Below, piece by piece: positions 58,930 through 64,000 of a stretch of 64,000 bases of DNA (within the stretch, counting starts at the first letter, position 1; the number at the start of each line of letters is the position of its first letter). Under the pieces are notes generated by a model. The model made no database searches. It was given only the letters and a program-made list of their open reading frames with translations, and was not told the DNA's origin. The DNA lies in contig JARHVA010001472.1 of the NCBI GenBank assembly GCA_037957365.1, positions 1,974,001 through 2,038,000 of the forward strand. Direction: 5' to 3'. This stretch comes from Torreya grandis. Lineage: Eukaryota > Streptophyta > Pinopsida > Cupressales > Taxaceae. Both the position numbers and the translations under genes were made by a program.

Positions 58930-60107
58930 AAGATAAAGTAAATAAGAATAACCCTCTAAAAAAAATAAATCCCCTTGTTTATAATTTAACGTCTCCCAAT
59001 GAAATTAATGAACTCCCTCAAAAGTGTAAAGCCCCCAATTTTGGTACTTTAAAAATGAGTGAATTTTAAAATATAAATTAATGCAATGGATGAGTATTAA
59101 AATAAATACACTTTTGAAAAAAATAGTACTCAATTTTGAGTCACGGTTCAAAATTTATAGCCTTTACAAGTTTTCCATCATTAAAATGGGTCAAATAAGT
59201 AAACATTTCACAATAATTAAATTGACTAAGGATAGAAAAATGATTTAAAACTTCATGAATATGGAAAAAATATTCAAAAAATTTATTTCCAACTATTTAT
59301 TTAACATAAACCAAGCATAGGTTGTCAACAAATAGGTGAAAGGTAGCTTCAGGAAGATTCTTTATAAGATCCAAAAAAAATGGCTTAATGGGCCCTATTG
59401 GTATGTCTCAAAATGTGGTACAAATTTATGTAAAGTGGTAATAAATATTATAGGATTAAATTATACCTAAAATACTATCCTATCTAAGAATCATATCTAA
59501 AATTACATATTGTATGGCTTCAAACTAGAAGAAAATTGAACAACTATCCATATGATGAAGATAGATTGCTATAGTAACCTTCAAGATTCCAATAGACCTA
59601 TACAACCTAATCCAAAATGATTTAAATTTATATGGTAGGAAATATAGGACTATTATATAATTTTACTAGGTCTCATATCTAAAAAATTAGATCTGTACTG
59701 CTTGTGGTGACAGAAAACCAAACTAGTGGTAGATATCCCTAGTAGACCAGCAAGTAGGTTTTTGAGTAGAAAGTCTATATGACTTGATATTTGGAGATTA
59801 TAATTTTTTCTATATGTCATAAAATTCAAATTTTTATTTTCCTATGATTTCATATTTATATTTTGATGCATATATAGCCTAAAACCATAAGAAACATGCA
59901 CAAATTGCCTAAAAAGCTTCCAAAATAAACTTAAACATGGGTCTATAAAAATAAGTACCTAATGGTAAAGCTTAGGATCTACATGGCTTGATAGATGGAC
60001 AAAAATAATTAGATATAATATTTATAGGTACCTCTACTCTATAAATAATAAATTTTTATAAATGGATAAAACCTTGTAGCAACAAACTCGTAAATGGATG
60101 GATGTAA
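58930..60107 (-). other. Leader between 5' LTR and gag of the Copia element
   Basis: About 1.2 kb, AT-rich, with no recognisable protein or repeat. It lies between the primer binding site and the gag ATG on the minus strand. Confidence 0.5.
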
Positions 60108-60127
60108 CACCTCCAACTTTGATACCA
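60108..60127 (-). other. Primer binding site, initiator tRNA-Met type
   Basis: The minus strand reads TGGTATCAAAGTTGGAGG, beginning right at the LTR end. One G-to-A separates it from TGGTATCAGAG. Confidence 0.8.
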
Positions 60128-60423
60128 TGAAAGGAACACCAATAAAATCATTCTAAGCCTAATATATGAAGTATTAACAACAAAAATATCACAATAAAAT
60201 TTGTAATAGGTGAAAAAATGATATGTAAAGACAAAGGAAATATCATATAATATCCATAAAATAACTTTTATATGTTACAAATTAGAAGCCTTGCATATAT
60301 ATGCAAGGACAAACAAGAAGTAAATCAAACTAACCAATGTGGGATAAATCCACAAAAGGAAAAACTAGGAAAAAGACAAAATCTATCTATATAACCTAGA
60401 AAACATGAGAAAAAACTCTAACA
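60128..60423 (-). repeat. LTR (5' LTR of the gag-only Copia element)
   Basis: 296 bp. It contains a perfect 20 bp palindrome CCTTGCATATATATGCAAGG at 60289-60308 that includes the likely TATA box. The outer end on the minus strand is TGTTAGAGTTTTTTC. Confidence 0.88.
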
Positions 60424-60432
60424 CATCTTTCG

Positions 60433-60840
60433 AATTATGATATTTTCTAGTTTTACACCTATTAGAACACATTAAAATTTATCTATTTTATAAAAAAATA
60501 ATGTAAAATATATTGGTGAACATATACATTTTATTTCTGGCATTAATTTTCTTTTCTGATCTTTGTTCTAGGGTTTTAGAATTCATTATTTATAGACACT
60601 AAATATAATTTCTCTTTGACCTCAAGGATTCATATTTAATTCTTATCTCCTTTGCATAAAAATATTTTTTTCATTAGTTTTCCCTTACCCTTTTTCCCCT
60701 AAAAAATATGTTCTGACAATGTTAGAACTCATAGTAGCTGTCATTCTAAAAAAAATAGTCTTTAGTTTTACCTAAGTCATGGTGTGAGGGATAATGTACC
60801 AATACTCAATCCATTAGACAAAATTATACGTGGATTTTAT
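60433..60840. repeat. 0.4 kb direct repeat, right copy
   Basis: 408 bp, partner of 56757-57160, in the same orientation and starting nine bases after the Copia LTR. Divergence between the two copies looks similar in degree and kind to that between the two LTRs. Confidence 0.85.
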
Positions 60841-62212
60841 TTTCTATGTACCTCATGGTGTATCAGAAACACCTAGGTTTTATCTTCAACCATATGAAGC
60901 CTTCAATTATTTGTTCATGTAGTGTATTGATAAGTAGTTAGGTCTAGGAAGTTACTCTCAACATACCCTAGAGATGAGATAGTGAGGTTAAATTAATGGT
61001 GGAATATTATTTAGTTAGTGCCCTTGAGGACATATTTACTTACAACTAGGGTCAATATATTTGAGAGCCTATAAAATAATGACATTGTACTTAGTTGCAC
61101 CTCTTGCCATCCTTTCATTCATGGTAGGATTGATTATTTATTAGTAGTAATCTTTGTGTTTTTCAAATTTATTTTACTATGCATTAATTTTTTAAAAATA
61201 GATTCTAAATATGCAATTATTAATGGTGTTCATCCTTTAGATTTAGTCATTTCTAACAATGCTACACCTTATGCTTATGATAATGAATGGACTAATGATT
61301 ACACTTGCAAAATTTATGATGCTTATTACATTAATGAAGAGTATGATTGTGATATATATGACTATGATTATAAACATCAATATTATTGGTATAATAGTAA
61401 AAAATATAGGGAAGGGAAATTGAAAATACTAATTTAGATGTTGAAAACTCAATTTCCTCTATTCCTCCTTGTCTTCCTTTTTTTTATAAAGCAAAAAAAA
61501 AGAGAGCATAGAGATAATGAATATGTTTTTCTTTTAATGTCTCAAAGGATCAAAATTTGAAGAATAAATAGTTAGTGCACCTTGTTTACATTTTAGATTA
61601 TTACAAAATTACATGACTTTAATAAATATAAGCCAAAAAATCATAGTCCTTGCTTATAAATATAAAATGATACAAATGAATATGTTATTCCTTCTCTCTA
61701 TAGAAGATATAAATGATGTAAATGCATATGTTTCCCCACATTCTCTTTTAGACATGGATAAGTATGTACAAGATTATGATAATGAATATTTCTCCTCCAT
61801 TGGAAGTAATGAATAATGCTATAACATTTAATGGTACTCCTTCTATTTCTCATGAAATAGATATAGATGAACATGAATGTGATATATAATCAAAAGTGAT
61901 AATATTGATACAAACTTACAAAGTGATGATAATGAATTATTATGTGCTAATTCTAAAAATAGTCATCCTCTATCCATTGGATGCAAGTTTAATGATAACA
62001 ATAATTGTGAGGACTCACCTTCCTTTCCTAAGTCAAAATAATCCAATGAGAAGTAATGTGATGCTTCTAGTTATATACAAATTAAACATGATAATATATC
62101 TAATGATTCTAAAGAATGCACTAATTATGTCTTAGAATGTAATCCTAATCAATGAAATGATATATATCAAGATCATCTCATACCAATGTTAAAAGTAGAA
62201 TCTCCATTATAA
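60841..62212 (+). pseudogene. Asp/Asn/Tyr-rich decayed coding region ahead of gag
   Basis: The ORF at 61156-61437 (93 codons) and the pieces at 61613-61816 and 61896-62135 are rich in Asp, Asn, Tyr and Ile (for example YDADNEWTND-like and YDCDIYDYDYKH). They lie in several frames upstream of the gag core at 62213. They could be the N-terminal part of that gag or a separate decayed ORF. I recognise no domain. Confidence 0.3.
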
Positions 62213-62850
62213 CATGTGAGTGATCCTTTCCAAACTACTACTATCCCTGCTAGCCATATTGTGTCCATGATGCATGTTATTGGTGATATTATAAGACAAG
62301 AACTTGATCTCACTTTTCAAACTCGATCATGTTGTGCCAATATCAAAGATAATGTTATTTTAGGATAACCCCTTACCTAAGTTGTATACAAATACTCATA
62401 CCTAAAATATTTTTTTATGCCCATAATTCCATTATTTGATGGTCATGGAGGTACTTGTGTTCATTTAACTTAATATACCCTTTATTTTGGATAATGGGGT
62501 AATGATGGACACATTCTATTAAAATATTTTTGTAGAATATTCATAATAGATGCCTCATATTGGTTTTATAGTGAACCTAATGGATCCTTACCTAATTTCA
62601 AATGATTATAATATGTATTCCTATCAGATTATCATAAACACATGATGCCTAAATTCACATTAGAATATATACAAGGTTTGCATCATGGCCATGATGAGTT
62701 TATTCAAGATTACATTTTACAATTTAGAACAACTTTGCATTCTTTAAATTATTAACCCTTAGATTTAAAAAAATAATTCATACTCTATCTCCACTCAAAG
62801 AAACAACCATGCATAAATTTTTTACTTATTTTGAGGAATTATAAATGGAC
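62213..62850 (+). pseudogene. gag: Gypsy-type gag core, broken
   Basis: One frame carries HVSDPFQTTTIPASH, then IIPLFDGHGGTCVHL near 62426 (the F-D-G-x-G-D start of gag), DASYWFYSEPNGSLPNF near 62550-62603 (the A-x-x-W-F...L...S motif), and EYIQGLHHGHDEFIQDYILQ near 62662-62720 (the Q...E-S...Y-x-x-x-F motif). Stops occur at expected Gln and Trp sites. No zinc knuckle or pol could be followed beyond it. It would have been the capsid protein of a Ty3/gypsy element. Confidence 0.6.
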
Positions 62851-64000
62851 ATGTTCAAATATGCATATGATATAAATTATACAACACATAAGGATAATAA
62901 TACAAATTAATCAAGGTCATATTCACATAATAAGGAAGTTATCAATAAAATAATGGAATCAAATTTAACATCTAAAAGAATTAATCCAATTAAAGTCTCC
63001 CATAGGATGGATGAATAAACATAAATTGTTACATCAAGAAATATCAAGTTAAGGTACTCAATAAATGGAAATAATAATCTTACAAAGCATAATGTGAATA
63101 AATCTACTTTACATAAAAGGCAACCATTACAGTTTGATAAATTCAAAGATCGACCACATAATATTCTACATACATTTTTTAGATGAAAAGTCAATAACTC
63201 TCACTCCTAATTACTATCATTCTCTTCATCATTAGGAGTACATATAATGTAAGGAATTTTTAACTTATCATGGTATTAATGGAAATAAAGATATTTACTA
63301 TTACACATTGTGAGAATAGATTACACAACTTCAATATAAAGGGATTATTACATTTTAAAGCAATAGAACAAGCTGCAAGGAAATATGGTCTATGATAAAT
63401 TTACATCTTACCTTACATGGACATGGGTAGCAATGAAAAATTACAAAGATTCATTTCAAATATATGAACATGTAAAGCATACTTTAAATATATCAAAAGG
63501 CCTTACAAAATATCAACCACAAATATAAAAAATAACCAATATAGGTGTCACTATTTATAAGAATATAGAGCCAAATATTTAGCATCAAAAGGCAATTATA
63601 AATGATGATTAGTATGTTTCATATTTTTTGTTTTCATTTGGATGGTCAACTCCCTCTATGATTCTTAGTTAATTCATTCAAACAAAGATTCATGATCAAC
63701 AATGAGTCAAGTGAAAATGCATGTATAATGACACTTATTCACAGTATTGGATACACAAAGTATAATAGGTGTAGGTGCTTGACCCCCTCCCCCTTCACCT
63801 CTAGATATATGAATATGGATATGGGGCAAGGAAAATAAACTCTTGGTGAGGAGGCCTATATATCTATCTGGGAACTACCCTTGCATTATAAATAGATCCC
63901 CCACATGGAATGTAAATTTAGGGGGAAACTAAACCAACCATATATAATTGAGGGTGGATATATAAGATATATAGAGTTTGTTCTAGTTGGCACCCTTAAG
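62851..64000. other. AT-rich end of window, possible LTR promoter
   Basis: I see no recognisable protein. The composition changes near 63750, with C-rich and G-rich blocks (GACCCCCTCCCCCTTCACC) followed by a TATAAATAG at 63887-63895. This looks like the promoter part of an LTR or another element that continues past the window, but no second copy is available to test it. Confidence 0.3.
63887..63895 (+). promoter_or_regulatory. Candidate TATA box
   Basis: TATAAATAG is a textbook plant TATA box. It lies in GC-richer surroundings than the preceding kilobase. The transcribed unit would be outside the window. Confidence 0.2.

Larger units (their letters stand above)
57162..60423 (-). mobile_element. 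Gag-only Copia element on the minus strand
   Basis: LTRs 57162-57444 and 60128-60423 begin on the minus strand TGTTAGAG. The minus-strand primer site TGGTATCAAAGTTGG lies next to the right LTR, and a TTGAGGGGA polypurine tract lies next to the left LTR, so transcription runs right to left. The 2.7 kb interior encodes a Copia-type gag start and an acidic region, but no protease, integrase or reverse transcriptase. The 5 bp flanks (TTATA and CATCT) do not match; instead a 0.4 kb direct repeat flanks the element. Confidence 0.85.

Noticed and set aside
1..64000. Prokaryotic-style systems (CRISPR, toxin-antitoxin, phage defence, operons)
   Set aside because: Repeats are minisatellites or LTRs, not regularly spaced with unique spacers beside cas-like genes; the whole window is plant retrotransposon sequence.

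Overview
This window looks like intergenic DNA from a large-genome land plant. It is AT-rich over most of its length and I recognise no host gene, rRNA or tRNA gene in it. Nearly everything identifiable is LTR retrotransposon: Ty3/gypsy (Tat-like and chromovirus-like) and Copia-type, in several states of decay. Plant-type initiator-Met primer binding sites (TGGTATCAGAG and one-base variants), copia-type polypurine tracts, Tat-style gag zinc knuckles and an integrase of the plant gypsy type support a plant. A gymnosperm or another genome with slow TE turnover fits, but the sequence does not prove it. Prokaryotic features (operons, CRISPR, ribosome binding sites) are absent.

Layout. 1-1.83 kb: a short Copia LTR on the minus strand with its primer binding site, then a broken gypsy gag on the plus strand. 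1.83-6.25 kb: non-coding AT-rich DNA with microsatellites. 6.25-7.64 kb, 15.75-15.93 kb and 22.78-26.47 kb: T-rich pieces that appear to be one old element, split by two later insertions. Those insertions are a minus-strand Tat-like gag-protease element (7644-15749) and a plus-strand chromovirus-like gag-pol element (15932-22780). 26.47-39.5 kb is visibly richer in GC and holds a 10.85 kb plus-strand Tat-like element (27582-38431). Its single reading frame joins gag, a proline-rich region and two integrase end domains, with reverse transcriptase, RNase H and the integrase core missing. 40.19-46.97 kb: a minus-strand LTR element with internal minisatellites, related to the split old element. 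47.53-51.50 kb: a plus-strand copia-like non-autonomous element with perfect target-site duplications. 53.77-54.09 kb: a near-perfect 319 bp palindrome. 56.76-60.84 kb: a minus-strand gag-only Copia element flanked on both sides by a 0.4 kb direct repeat. 61.1-62.9 kb: another decayed gypsy-type gag.

How the parts relate. Only the 15.9-22.8 kb element shows a recognisable protease, reverse transcriptase, RNase H and integrase, and it is itself dead. The others lack some or all of pol, so they would have depended on enzymes supplied in trans. Decay is dominated by C-to-T (or G-to-A) transitions that turn Gln, Arg and Trp codons into stops. In the 27.6-38.4 kb element about 23 such stops accumulated in 4.5 kb without any net frameshift.

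Limits: LTR ends, target duplications and motifs were read by eye. Percent identities, insertion dates and family names were not computed.
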